A program made the translations under genes and the position numbers. The notes under the pieces were generated by a model. That model was not told where the DNA came from. It made no database searches and saw nothing but the letters and a program-made list of their open reading frames with translations. 64,000 bases of DNA from Microbacteriaceae bacterium (GTDB lineage: Bacteria > Actinomycetota > Actinomycetes > Actinomycetales > Microbacteriaceae), in assembly GCA_019639055.1 (NCBI GenBank), contig JAHBSP010000005.1, forward strand, positions 81,965-145,964, given 5' to 3'. Below are positions 1 through 6,791 of the stretch, piece by piece (the stretch's first letter is position 1; each line of letters starts with the position of its first letter).

Positions 1-1204
1 ATGGGTTATCGTTTTGTGCTTTTGTCGTATTCGTCTTAAACGCTTCTAAGAGTGGCTCGGCAAGCATCTCAATCTGCCAGTCTCTGATTCCGAGTTCTGC
101 AAGCTGTTTTGCTATGTCATCTACATTTGATGATTCATTTATGGTTTCGGATGCGATCAGTTTTGAAAGTGAATCTTTGGTTATCAAAAGTTCGAGCTGT
201 AGGTCTGCTTCATCCGCAACCACCTGTGCCGCGTCTTTAAGAGCCTGAACTTTTTCGGCAATCTCCAATTTCACTTTTGTGCTTAAAGCGTTACCTTCTT
301 TTTTGACGCGCATTGGCGGAAGATCGGTTGTGAGCATTCCTCGTTCTATTGCGCTATACCAGCGATCGATTTGGCTACGGCTCGCTTTTCCCTGAAATTC
401 TTTGGCGCGGGCAAGTTTAGATTTTGACTTGGGGAGCTGTGTGGCTGCAAAGACGATGGAACGATCCGGAATCAGCCTGCCCGGCGCAATATCTTCAGCC
501 TGAGCAAATTCATCGCGGGCAAGCCAGAGTTCCCTAGCAACAGCAAGCTGACGCTGAGTTGTAAGGGTGTGCATTCCTGAAAGCTTTCGCCAAGGTTCAG
601 CTGGCTGCTTCTTTGCTGGTTTATTCGCTACGGTCTTGAACTCTTGCAAGGCAATTTCGAAGCGCCCCTGTTCTTTAAGAATGTCTGTAAGGCGACTTTT
701 TAGCTCCGGCAGAATTTCAACATCCAGAGCTGCGTAGTCAAGCCACTCGCTGGGCATTGGTCTTATCGACCAGTCCACTGCGGAGAATGCTTTATCGAGT
801 TGAATCTCCAAAATCTCTTCAGCGAGGGCTTGGAGTCCAAACTTCTTGTAGCCGGCAAGCCTCGCTGCAAGTTCGGTGTCAAAAAGCTTCGTAGGAAAAA
901 TTCCTACTTCTCTCAGGCTCGGGATGTCTTGACCTGCTGCGTGCAAAATCAAAGATCGCTTAGTCAGCAGCTTTCCCAACTCTGCTAAATCACCAACCCC
1001 AACTGTGTCAATCAGGTATGTTCCCGTGAATTCAGTGAATATTTGGATTAGATAAGGGCGTTGGGAATAGCGGAAACCGCTAGCTCTTTCTGTGTCTAAT
1101 GCAAGATCATCTTTTTGTGCAGATAGAGACTGAATTGCTTCTGCCAACAGCTCAGGTGTGTCGACCAGAAGTACCGGAAATTTAGGTTCAGTTAAGTGAT
1201 TCAG
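1..1204 (-). CDS. rnd: Ribonuclease D / HRDC-domain 3'-5' exonuclease (3' end beyond window)
   Basis: The minus-strand reading frame is open from 1204 to the left edge. The N-terminus reads LALDTERASGFRYSQRPYLI, the exonuclease I motif (D-x-E) of DEDD-family RNase D. The C-terminal half, translated from about 560 down to 1, is helical and charged and fits the HRDC nucleic-acid-binding domain. RNase D trims 3' ends of tRNA and other stable RNA in the cytoplasm. The frame is closed upstream by the TAA of the DUF3000 gene at 1214-1216. No ATG, GTG or TTG occurs before the conserved region, but CTG at 1202-1204 lies 7 bases after AAGG, so I take CTG as the start. The product is certain, the start is inferred. 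Confidence 0.85.
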   Translation of the reverse strand, partial: MNHLTEPKFPVLLVDTPELLAEAIQSLSAQKDDLALDTERASGFRYSQRPYLIQIFTEFTGTYLIDTVGVGDLAELGKLLTKRSLILHAAGQDIPSLREVGIFPTKLFDTELAARLAGYKKFGLQALAEEILEIQLDKAFSAVDWSIRPMPSEWLDYAALDVEILPELKSRLTDILKEQGRFEIALQEFKTVANKPAKKQPAEPWRKLSGMHTLTTQRQLAVARELWLARDEFAQAEDIAPGRLIPDRSIVFAATQLPKSKSKLARAKEFQGKASRSQIDRWYSAIERGMLTTDLPPMRVKKEGNALSTKVKLEIAEKVQALKDAAQVVADEADLQLELLITKDSLSKLIASETINESSNVDDIAKQLAELGIRDWQIEMLAEPLLEAFKTNTTKAQNDNP

Positions 1205-1213
1205 TTTGTTACC

Positions 1214-1756
1214 TTAAGGTTTTGGCGGAAGTCCGGCAAACATGCACATCATTTCGGTCCAAGCGGTGAAATGTTTGCCGATATCAGCCTCAAGTGGACT
1301 CCAGGAACAACGAATCTCCAAAACTGATCCGTCACCCTGATCTGCTAACTGGCCGTAACCGCGCGAAATGATTCGAGTAATTGTTCCTGCAAGCCCCTGA
1401 TATTGTGCTTTCTGTAGGGTGAGGGCATCTTTTAGCCAACTCCAAGCAACATCTGACAGTAATGTTTCTTCGCCGATAGTGACGTCAAATGGAGCTGATG
1501 CGAAACTAACTATTCTGAATGGGCCGCCCCAAACATCCGGTTCTGCCTCGTCGTAAAGTAGCACCAATCTGCCCGTTGCTAGATCAGAATCCTCATGGAA
1601 ACGGGTAGGTTTTAGATCCGCAGTGAATGCCGCAGCCCAGGGAGCCAATCCCTCCGGGGCGAGCATATCGTTTACTACCAACTCCGGACGAACTGGCGCT
1701 GATTCGAGAGATTCGAGCGCCTCCAAGAATACAGACGGAGCTGTAGGTTTAGTCAC
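1214..1756 (-). CDS. DUF3000 family protein
   Basis: A 180-residue acidic protein of the actinobacterial DUF3000 family. It has no known catalytic motif, signal peptide or membrane segment, and its function is unknown. It starts with GTG at 1754-1756. There is no Shine-Dalgarno, but TACTTT (plus-strand 1763-1768) ends 6 bases before the start, suggesting leaderless translation. RNase D follows in the same direction only 9 bases after its stop, so the two are probably co-transcribed. This pairing is usual in Microbacteriaceae. The family call rests on length, neighbourhood and overall sequence character. No function should be read into it. Confidence 0.8.
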   Translation of the reverse strand: MTKPTAPSVFLEALESLESAPVRPELVVNDMLAPEGLAPWAAAFTADLKPTRFHEDSDLATGRLVLLYDEAEPDVWGGPFRIVSFASAPFDVTIGEETLLSDVAWSWLKDALTLQKAQYQGLAGTITRIISRGYGQLADQGDGSVLEIRCSWSPLEADIGKHFTAWTEMMCMFAGLPPKP

Positions 1757-1762
1757 GCTTCC

Positions 1763-1768
1763 AAAGTA
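1763..1768 (-). promoter_or_regulatory. -10 box of DUF3000-rnd, probable leaderless promoter
   Basis: TACTTT on the minus strand sits 6 bases before the GTG start at 1756, placing the transcript start at or next to the start codon. No clear -35 box is seen. Confidence 0.4.
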
Positions 1769-1775
1769 TTCATAA

Positions 1776-1789
1776 AATGTTCAAACATT
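1776..1789. promoter_or_regulatory. Palindrome between divergent genes, possible operator
   Basis: AATGTT-CA-AACATT is a perfect 6-2-6 inverted repeat. It lies between the divergently transcribed DUF3000 gene and the hydrolase gene, next to both presumed promoters. It overlaps an in-frame ATG at 1777 that would otherwise be taken as the hydrolase start. A dimeric regulator site is plausible; no regulator is encoded nearby. Confidence 0.3.
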
Positions 1790-1817
1790 GTGTAGGCATA
1801 CCGAAAATAATAGGAAT

Positions 1818-1823
1818 TAGAAT
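1818..1823 (+). promoter_or_regulatory. -10 box of the alpha/beta hydrolase gene
   Basis: TAGAAT ends 7 bases before GTG 1831, the leaderless spacing seen repeatedly in this window. It supports GTG 1831 over the upstream ATG 1777. Confidence 0.4.
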
Positions 1824-1830
1824 AGGCAGG

Positions 1831-2988
1831 GTGAGTAAGGGTAAAAACTCTTTTAACCGCGATGCCCGGAAGTTCGGCTTCTATGCTGTGGCTGGAATTT
1901 CTGTCGCGGCCATTCTCGGGTTTCGAAAACTTGCTGATGAACTTTTGTTGCCACCACTTACAAAGGACTATTCAGGAGAGATTCTGGGTATCGATCCACA
2001 GAGCAAAACAATTACCACAACAAGTGATGGCGTTTTTGGCTTAGAGGGAAGATACGGTCTATTTCACAGCCATGATCATGGCTACCTGAAAATCGGGAAA
2101 ATTATCGAATCAGGTCCAGGTTTTGTGCAAAGAGAGTTGATCCGCTCATACGGTGCAGTGCCAAGCGTGGGTTCAAAAATCGCTAACACCGGATATTTTT
2201 ATCAAAGCCCCTCCGAACTAGACCTCTCCTACGAAAAGGTAGAGATAGATGGCCCGTTGGGCACTTACCCTGCTTGGGCATTTACTGGCAACTCCAGTCC
2301 AACTTGGGTTATTCAAGTCCACGGCAGGGCGGCTAATAAATCTGAAGGCTTGCGGATGGTTCCGCTAATAGAAAAACTAGGCTTCAACTCCCTGCTAGTT
2401 AGCTACCGCAATGATCCGGAAGCTCCAAAATCGACAGATGGTCGCTACGCTCTAGGTTCGAGTGAATGGGAAGATGTTCACGCAGCAATGCTCTGGGCTC
2501 TATCTCGTGGTGCAAAACGAATCTATCTTGCCGGCTGGTCAATGGGCGGCTCAATTGCAATCCAGACACTGCTCAGAAGTGAACTCTCGCCCTACGTGAA
2601 AGGTGTGATTCTCGAATCAGCTGTCGGATCTTGGAAACAACTCTGCCAGGAACAACTCTCAAGAAGAGGGATGCCTGCAATACTCTGCGCTGGAGCATCA
2701 ACACTGTTGAATAGTCCGCTCCACAGGCTGCTGGGCGTCGATAATCCAATCAATTTCAAAGACGTAGACATTGTGCAGAATGCAGAAAAATACAGCGTGC
2801 CGATTCTTGCCTTGCATTCAATAGACGATCAGTATGTTCCATCAGCTGCTATTGAACAACTTGCTCGAAAACGTAGCGACATTGTTTCGCTTAAGCTTTG
2901 GAAAAATGCCGGTCATACCCGACTCTGGAATTATGATTCAGATCTTTGGGAGCAGCAGATTACTGAATGGTTCGGAGAAAACTCCTAG
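1831..2988 (+). CDS. Membrane-anchored alpha/beta hydrolase
   Basis: A 385-residue protein if started at GTG 1831. An in-frame ATG at 1777 would add 18 residues, but it lies in a promoter-like palindrome and has no Shine-Dalgarno. A single hydrophobic segment near residues 15-30 should anchor it in the membrane with the catalytic domain outside. The nucleophile elbow GWSMGG places Ser237 in a G-x-S-x-G motif. Asp332 or Asp333 (HSIDDQYVP) and His362 (NAGHTR) complete a serine-hydrolase triad. The fold is that of BAAT/DAP-peptidase-like hydrolases; the substrate is unknown. Its 3' end overlaps the convergent RibD-like gene by 4 bases. Confidence 0.8.
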   Translation: MSKGKNSFNRDARKFGFYAVAGISVAAILGFRKLADELLLPPLTKDYSGEILGIDPQSKTITTTSDGVFGLEGRYGLFHSHDHGYLKIGKIIESGPGFVQRELIRSYGAVPSVGSKIANTGYFYQSPSELDLSYEKVEIDGPLGTYPAWAFTGNSSPTWVIQVHGRAANKSEGLRMVPLIEKLGFNSLLVSYRNDPEAPKSTDGRYALGSSEWEDVHAAMLWALSRGAKRIYLAGWSMGGSIAIQTLLRSELSPYVKGVILESAVGSWKQLCQEQLSRRGMPAILCAGASTLLNSPLHRLLGVDNPINFKDVDIVQNAEKYSVPILALHSIDDQYVPSAAIEQLARKRSDIVSLKLWKNAGHTRLWNYDSDLWEQQITEWFGENS

Positions 2989-3683
2989 TCGATTTGTTGC
3001 TTTGGAGTTAGCCTCTGATAGTGGAATCCTTCAGGATCCGGAAGATCAAGACCAATATCCCAATTTTCTAAACCAAAATCGTAGCTTTGCCCTGCTCCGA
3101 CTTTAGGAGATCGAGTAATTGCTAGCTCGTCAAAGAAACCACTCTGGATAAGCCACTTTGCGGTTTCTGCGCCGCCCTCACAAACTACGCTTTCAAAGCC
3201 GAGGTCGAGGAGAGCGTTTCGTAAGTTTTGGGCGGATTCGGCCGGGTTTGCTGTTGCTAGGAAAGTAATAGCGTTTGGTATCTCTGCTGCCTTGGAGCCG
3301 ACAGGGGCGACGATTCTAGAACCGGGGGAAAGCCTGCCTAAATCAACATCGCCAGAGTTGGTGAGTACCAAAATTGGTTTCGACTTTTCGCTGGCAATAA
3401 GTTCATTGCGTGAAGTATTAGCCCCAACCAATATCGCGTCACTGTAACTGCGAATTACACCAAGAAGCACCCGATCATTAACAGAACTAATAGATTTGCT
3501 TGAACCATCAGGGCCAACAATTTGATTTTCGCTGGTTAGTACCATGTTGAGTCTGAACCAGGGACGCGATAGGGGCATCCATAACCGTTTTAGCAGCGAT
3601 CTAAGTTCAGCATGTGGATCTTGCGAATTTGGTTCAGCGGCTGATTCCGGCGAGGTAAAAGACTGATTAGGCAATTGCCTCAC
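2985..3683 (-). CDS. RibD C-terminal-like (dihydrofolate reductase fold) protein
   Basis: A 232-residue protein of the DHFR/RibD C-terminal superfamily, the NADPH-dependent pyrimidine reductases typified by the riboflavin enzyme. Family features include the core LLGVIRSYSDAILVGANTSR, the motif ESVVCEGGAETAKWLIQSG and ELAITRSPKVGAG near the C-terminus. There is no deaminase domain, so it is not full-length RibD. Actinobacteria commonly carry this stand-alone version beside sufE, and its reaction is unproven. It overlaps the sufE 3' end by 17 bases and follows it in the same direction, which suggests co-transcription and translational coupling. Confidence 0.75.
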   Translation of the reverse strand: MRQLPNQSFTSPESAAEPNSQDPHAELRSLLKRLWMPLSRPWFRLNMVLTSENQIVGPDGSSKSISSVNDRVLLGVIRSYSDAILVGANTSRNELIASEKSKPILVLTNSGDVDLGRLSPGSRIVAPVGSKAAEIPNAITFLATANPAESAQNLRNALLDLGFESVVCEGGAETAKWLIQSGFFDELAITRSPKVGAGQSYDFGLENWDIGLDLPDPEGFHYQRLTPKQQID

Positions 3684-4107
3684 GAACCTTGCGTTTCGTG
3701 CGGACGAGGAGCCCCAACATGCCTCGGACTCGTAAAGGGCTGATAATTTCCTTCAAATCGAGCATGTCCACAAAATCTTCAGGGATAGCAAGAACCTCTT
3801 CAGCAGTAAGACCATTGACGCCCTGATGAACGATAGACGCAAAAGCGCGGGTAGTTGGCGATTCGCGCGGAGCCGTAGCGTGGAAATGAACAGTGTTTTG
3901 TTCATCCACCTCCACAAAAATGTAGACAGGAGACTGGCACTCAATTACCCGCTCGAGCAGGTCAGGATGATCCTGAAACTTTTCCGGAAGATCAGGTAAT
4001 TCTTCCGCCAGCTCAATCAGATACTCGAGCTTGCTTTGCGAGTCCAATGCCTGGAACTCTTCGGCAATCTCCGCCAAAACGGGAGGCAGATTAGCTAAAT
4101 CGGTCAT
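3667..4107 (-). CDS. sufE: SufE family cysteine desulfuration protein
   Basis: A 146-residue protein with the SufE fold. Cys57 lies in ECQSPVY, matching the conserved cysteine that accepts sulfane sulfur from a SufS-type desulfurase during Fe-S cluster assembly in the cytoplasm. The downstream FIHATAPRESPTT-like region and the stretch around residues 95-125 are also typical. The gene lies 9 bases downstream of the sulfurtransferase gene on the same strand and overlaps the RibD-like gene, forming a three-gene unit. A second sulfur-handling protein next door supports the role. No SufS or scaffold is in the window. Confidence 0.88.
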   Translation of the reverse strand: MTDLANLPPVLAEIAEEFQALDSQSKLEYLIELAEELPDLPEKFQDHPDLLERVIECQSPVYIFVEVDEQNTVHFHATAPRESPTTRAFASIVHQGVNGLTAEEVLAIPEDFVDMLDLKEIISPLRVRGMLGLLVRTKRKVREAIA

Positions 4108-4116
4108 AAGAACAGG

Positions 4117-5031
4117 TTAGTAGCTACTGATTGGCTCAGGTGCCTCGCCCGGCTCAGAGGACTTCACGATTGGCACACCAACAAGTGAACCCCACTCGGT
4201 CCAGGAACCGTCATAGTTGCGAACATCCTCGAATCCAAGCAGATACTTCAATGCGAACCATGAATGACTGCTGCGCTCACCAATACGGCAGTAAGCGATA
4301 GTTGGCTCCTTAGGATCAAGACCCACTTCACCCTGGTACAGCGCTTCAAGCTCAGCCCGAGTTTTGTATGCTCCAGTTTCTTCATTTACTGCGCGTCCCC
4401 AAGGAACATTCACAGCGCTAGGGATGTGGCCAGCGCGAAGAGCGCCCTCCTCAGGGTAGGCAGGAGCGGATGTGCGCTCGCCACTGTATTCCTCAGGGGA
4501 ACGGATGTCTAGAATCGGCTTCCCAAAGTGCTTCGCCACATCAAAACGGAATGCACGATAAGTGCGGTCGTCTCGCTCAATTACCGGGTAGTCGGTTTCG
4601 GGGCGGTTGGCTGGTGCTTTGGTATATTCGCGACCCTCGTCTTCCCACTTCTTACGACCACCGTCAAGGATGCGCAAATCCTCGTGTCCAAAAAGGGTGA
4701 ATACCCACAGAGCGTAAGCTGCCCACCAGTTATTTTTGTCTCCATAGAAGACAACGGTGTCGGTGCGTTTGATTCCCTTTTTGCGCATCAGCTCTGCAAA
4801 GCCTTCCCCGTCAAGGTAGTCGCGGAGAACCCCCTGGTTGAGTTCGGTGTGCCAGTCGACCTTTACAGCACCTGGAATGTGACCGGTTTCGTAAAGCAGC
4901 ACATCCTCGTCGGATTCGACGACTACTAGGCCATCTCTGCCAAGGTTTTCTGCAAGCCATTCGGTGCTTACTAATCTTCCCGGTTCTGCAAATTCCTGAA
5001 AATCCGGGTGTGGATCGAGCTCAACTGCCAT
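4117..5031 (-). CDS. Two-domain rhodanese, thiosulfate/3-mercaptopyruvate sulfurtransferase
   Basis: A 304-residue tandem rhodanese. The N-terminal domain (about 20-135) has Asp in its active-site loop ([10 protein letters not shown]) and is catalytically dead. The C-terminal domain (about 165-285) carries Cys248 in [13 protein letters not shown], the actinobacterial active-site form, with the domain marker [14 protein letters not shown] before it. It transfers sulfane sulfur from thiosulfate or mercaptopyruvate to cyanide or thiol acceptors. The start is ATG at 5029-5031 with AAGG about 6 bases upstream. It heads the sulfurtransferase-sufE-RibD-like unit and is divergent from zapE. Confidence 0.88.
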   Translation of the reverse strand: MAVELDPHPDFQEFAEPGRLVSTEWLAENLGRDGLVVVESDEDVLLYETGHIPGAVKVDWHTELNQGVLRDYLDGEGFAELMRKKGIKRTDTVVFYGDKNNWWAAYALWVFTLFGHEDLRILDGGRKKWEDEGREYTKAPANRPETDYPVIERDDRTYRAFRFDVAKHFGKPILDIRSPEEYSGERTSAPAYPEEGALRAGHIPSAVNVPWGRAVNEETGAYKTRAELEALYQGEVGLDPKEPTIAYCRIGERSSHSWFALKYLLGFEDVRNYDGSWTEWGSLVGVPIVKSSEPGEAPEPISSY

Positions 5032-5167
5032 TTTTAACCTTCTAACAACTGGAATTGCGGGTAACCTATTCTGTGGTACACATTCGCATAAAGAAGCGCA
5101 TTAGTGCACACCTTTAAGGGTAGCCCCCTAAAGCAGTTATCGCCATAGATTTCAGAAAGTTACATGA

Positions 5168-6211
5168 GTGGCCCAGGACTTAACCGCCGAACCAAATACC
5201 CCAATAAGTTTTTCCGACATTACACCAACCATTAGTGGTGCAGAAATAATAAAATTTCTTGTTCCTCCGCCAATCTTTCAAGACACAAGTTTCGATAATT
5301 ATTTGCCGGATGCCGCATACCCTTCGCAGGCTCGTGCGGTTGCGCTTCTTCGCACCTTCCTCAACCCAACACCGGTGAAACGTTCTTTCTTTGGTAAAAA
5401 AGCGGCGGATGCACCAGAGAGTTTACAGACACCCGGTGTCTATCTGGACGGTGGCTTTGGTGTTGGAAAGACTCACTTGCTTGCTTCGCTTTGGCACACA
5501 GCTAAGGGGCGAAAATATTTCGGCACCTTCATGCAGTACACCGCCCTTGTCGGTGCGATCGGTTATCAAAAGACTGTTGATTTGTTGACCGGTGCATCGT
5601 TTATTGCTATTGACGAGTTCGAACTTGATGATCCGGGCGACACCATGATGATGACCAGATTGCTTCGTGGGCTGATGGATTCTGGAACCAAGATTGCCGC
5701 TACCTCGAACACTGAACCAAATGCTTTGGGTGAAGGGAGGTTTGCTGCGCAAGACTTTATTCGCGAGATTAGTGCAATGTCTGCAAACTTTACGGTTCTG
5801 AGGATTGATGGAGAAGACTACCGACACCGTGAGAGTGATGCTGTAGCAAGAGTAGTGAGTACAGCAGAGGTTGAAGAATGGGCGGCGCAGCAGGCAAAAA
5901 CTGGTGCTGTGATCGCTATTACCGACTTTGATTCGCTTGTGAAGCATCTTGAAAGTATCCATCCTGCGCGGTACGCGAAAATTGCGGAAATGTTGGCGGG
6001 GCTAGGCATCACCGATGTTCACGAATTGAAGGACCAGTCACAGGCTCTGCGTTTCGTGGCGCTAGTCGACCGGCTTTATGACAGTGAGGTGTCGATTGTG
6101 GCATCCGGCATCCCGTTATCAAGTGTTTTTTCTAGGTCGATGCTTGCTGGAGGGTATAAGAAAAAGTATCTTCGTGCGGTTTCTCGGCTTTTTGCTCTTA
6201 CTTCTGAGTAG
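5168..6211 (+). CDS. zapE: Cell division protein ZapE (AFG1-like ATPase)
   Basis: A 347-residue P-loop ATPase. Walker A is GGFGVGKTH (residues 95-103) and Walker B is FIAIDEFELDDP with Asp149-Glu150. A sensor-like TSNTEPNALGEGRF follows. This is the AFG1/ZapE family, peripheral membrane ATPases linked to Z-ring constriction and, in mitochondria, to protein quality control. The start is GTG 5168, preceded by AGAAAG and a TAGATT -10-like box around 5146-5151. A nearby ATG at 5164 is out of frame. The 136-base gap to the divergent sulfurtransferase gene holds both promoters. Confidence 0.85.
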   Translation: MAQDLTAEPNTPISFSDITPTISGAEIIKFLVPPPIFQDTSFDNYLPDAAYPSQARAVALLRTFLNPTPVKRSFFGKKAADAPESLQTPGVYLDGGFGVGKTHLLASLWHTAKGRKYFGTFMQYTALVGAIGYQKTVDLLTGASFIAIDEFELDDPGDTMMMTRLLRGLMDSGTKIAATSNTEPNALGEGRFAAQDFIREISAMSANFTVLRIDGEDYRHRESDAVARVVSTAEVEEWAAQQAKTGAVIAITDFDSLVKHLESIHPARYAKIAEMLAGLGITDVHELKDQSQALRFVALVDRLYDSEVSIVASGIPLSSVFSRSMLAGGYKKKYLRAVSRLFALTSE

Positions 6212-6217
6212 TTCCTG

Positions 6218-6308
6218 ACTCCCTACCCCTTATTGTGTGGTTCCCTACCCCTTGTGAAGTGAGCCTACTCTTTGCAAGGGTAGGGACAATCAAGAAAGGG
6301 TAGGGAGT
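6218..6308. repeat. Nested inverted repeat, two CCCTACCC arms each side
   Basis: Two copies of a CCCTACCCCTT unit (6218-6231 and 6239-6254) face two reverse-complement copies (6274-6287 and 6294-6308). The flanking bases match as nested pairs: the outer arms share ACTCCCTACCC / GGGTAGGGAGT, the inner arms share TCCCTACCC..TTG / CAAGGGTAGGGA. The RNA could fold into a long hairpin with a 19-base loop. It lies between zapE and the tRNA cluster, has no U-tract typical of a terminator, and does not recur elsewhere in the window as far as I can see. Confidence 0.7.
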
Positions 6309-6327
6309 GCAAGGATGCGCGTCAAAG

Positions 6328-6357
6328 TTGAGAAATAGCCACAAAATCAGTTAGAGT
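6328..6357 (+). promoter_or_regulatory. Promoter of the tRNA-Gly/Cys/Val cluster
   Basis: TTGAGA (6328-6333) and TAGAGT (6352-6357) are separated by 18 bases. They lie 35 bases before tRNA-Gly, a reasonable distance for a sigma70-type promoter driving the three tRNA genes. Confidence 0.45.
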
Positions 6358-6392
6358 ATTCAAGCAGAAAATCTTTCAGATTTGAGTGCAAT

Positions 6393-6465
6393 GCGGATGT
6401 GGCGCAGTTGGTAGCGCATAACCTTGCCAAGGTTAGGGTCGCGAGTTCGAGTCTCGTCATCCGCT
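6393..6465 (+). tRNA. tRNA-Gly(GCC)
   Basis: The 73-base cloverleaf has acceptor arm GCGGATG/CATCCGC, anticodon arm AACCTTGCCAAGGTT with GCC in the loop, a T-arm GAGTTCGAGTCTC and discriminator U. CCA is not encoded. It is the first of three tRNA genes. Confidence 0.96.
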
Positions 6466-6509
6466 CAAGGAGAAGGCGGTAGCTGAATCCTGCGGGATTA
6501 CTCGCATAC

Positions 6510-6580
6510 GGTGGCGTGGCCGAGAGGCGAGGCAGCGGCCTGCAAAGCCGTATACACGGGTTCGAATCCCGTCGCCACCT
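6510..6580 (+). tRNA. tRNA-Cys(GCA)
   Basis: The 71-base cloverleaf has acceptor arm GGTGGCG/CGCCACC, anticodon GCA in loop CTGCAAA, T-arm CGGGTTCGAATCCCG and discriminator U, the identity base for cysteine tRNA. CCA is not encoded. Confidence 0.95.
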
Positions 6581-6607
6581 CGTCTAAAACTGAATAGCCA
6601 TTTATTG

Positions 6608-6682
6608 GCGCGATTGGCGCAGCGGTAGCGCGCTTCCCTGACACGGAAGAGGTCACTGGTTCGATCCCAGTATCGCGCACCA
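6608..6682 (+). tRNA. tRNA-Val(GAC), CCA encoded
   Basis: Acceptor arm GCGCGAT/ATCGCGC, anticodon arm CTTCC-CTGACAC-GGAAG with anticodon GAC, T-arm CTGGTTCGATCCCAG, then A-CCA encoded in DNA, unlike its two neighbours. An imperfect copy of its last 29 bases follows at 6745-6773. Confidence 0.95.
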
Positions 6683-6721
6683 TTTAGTTTCTCTTAATTG
6701 TGGGATCGATTCCTGTGACCT

Positions 6722-6773
6722 CGAGTCGACATAGCTTGTCGCCTCGCTAGTTCGATCCTAGTATTGCGTACCA
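6722..6773 (+). pseudogene. Degenerate tRNA 3' half after tRNA-Val
   Basis: Bases 6745-6773 match the last 29 bases of tRNA-Val (6654-6682) at 24 of 29 positions, all differences being transitions. The T-arm still pairs (CTAG-TTCGATC-CTAG) because both sides changed, and the tail ends in ACCA. Upstream, 6722-6746 folds as CGAG-t-CGACA-loop-TGTCG-c-CTCG. No matching 5' acceptor strand exists, so it is not a complete tRNA. It may be a decayed tRNA gene, a duplication product or an old attachment-site scar. Confidence 0.5.
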
Positions 6774-6791
6774 GGCAGTTATTCTTGCCAC

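Noticed and set aside
800..988. 62-codon plus-strand frame inside RNase D
   Set aside because: Antisense to the conserved exonuclease domain of RNase D.
5423..5962. 179-codon frame antisense to zapE
   Set aside because: It lies wholly opposite the ATPase core including Walker motifs and shows no protein-like pattern.
6498..6683. Minus-strand frame across the tRNA genes reading RDTGIEPVTSSVSG
   Set aside because: Antisense translation of tRNA T-arms gives this well-known spurious peptide; the tRNA genes explain the sequence.
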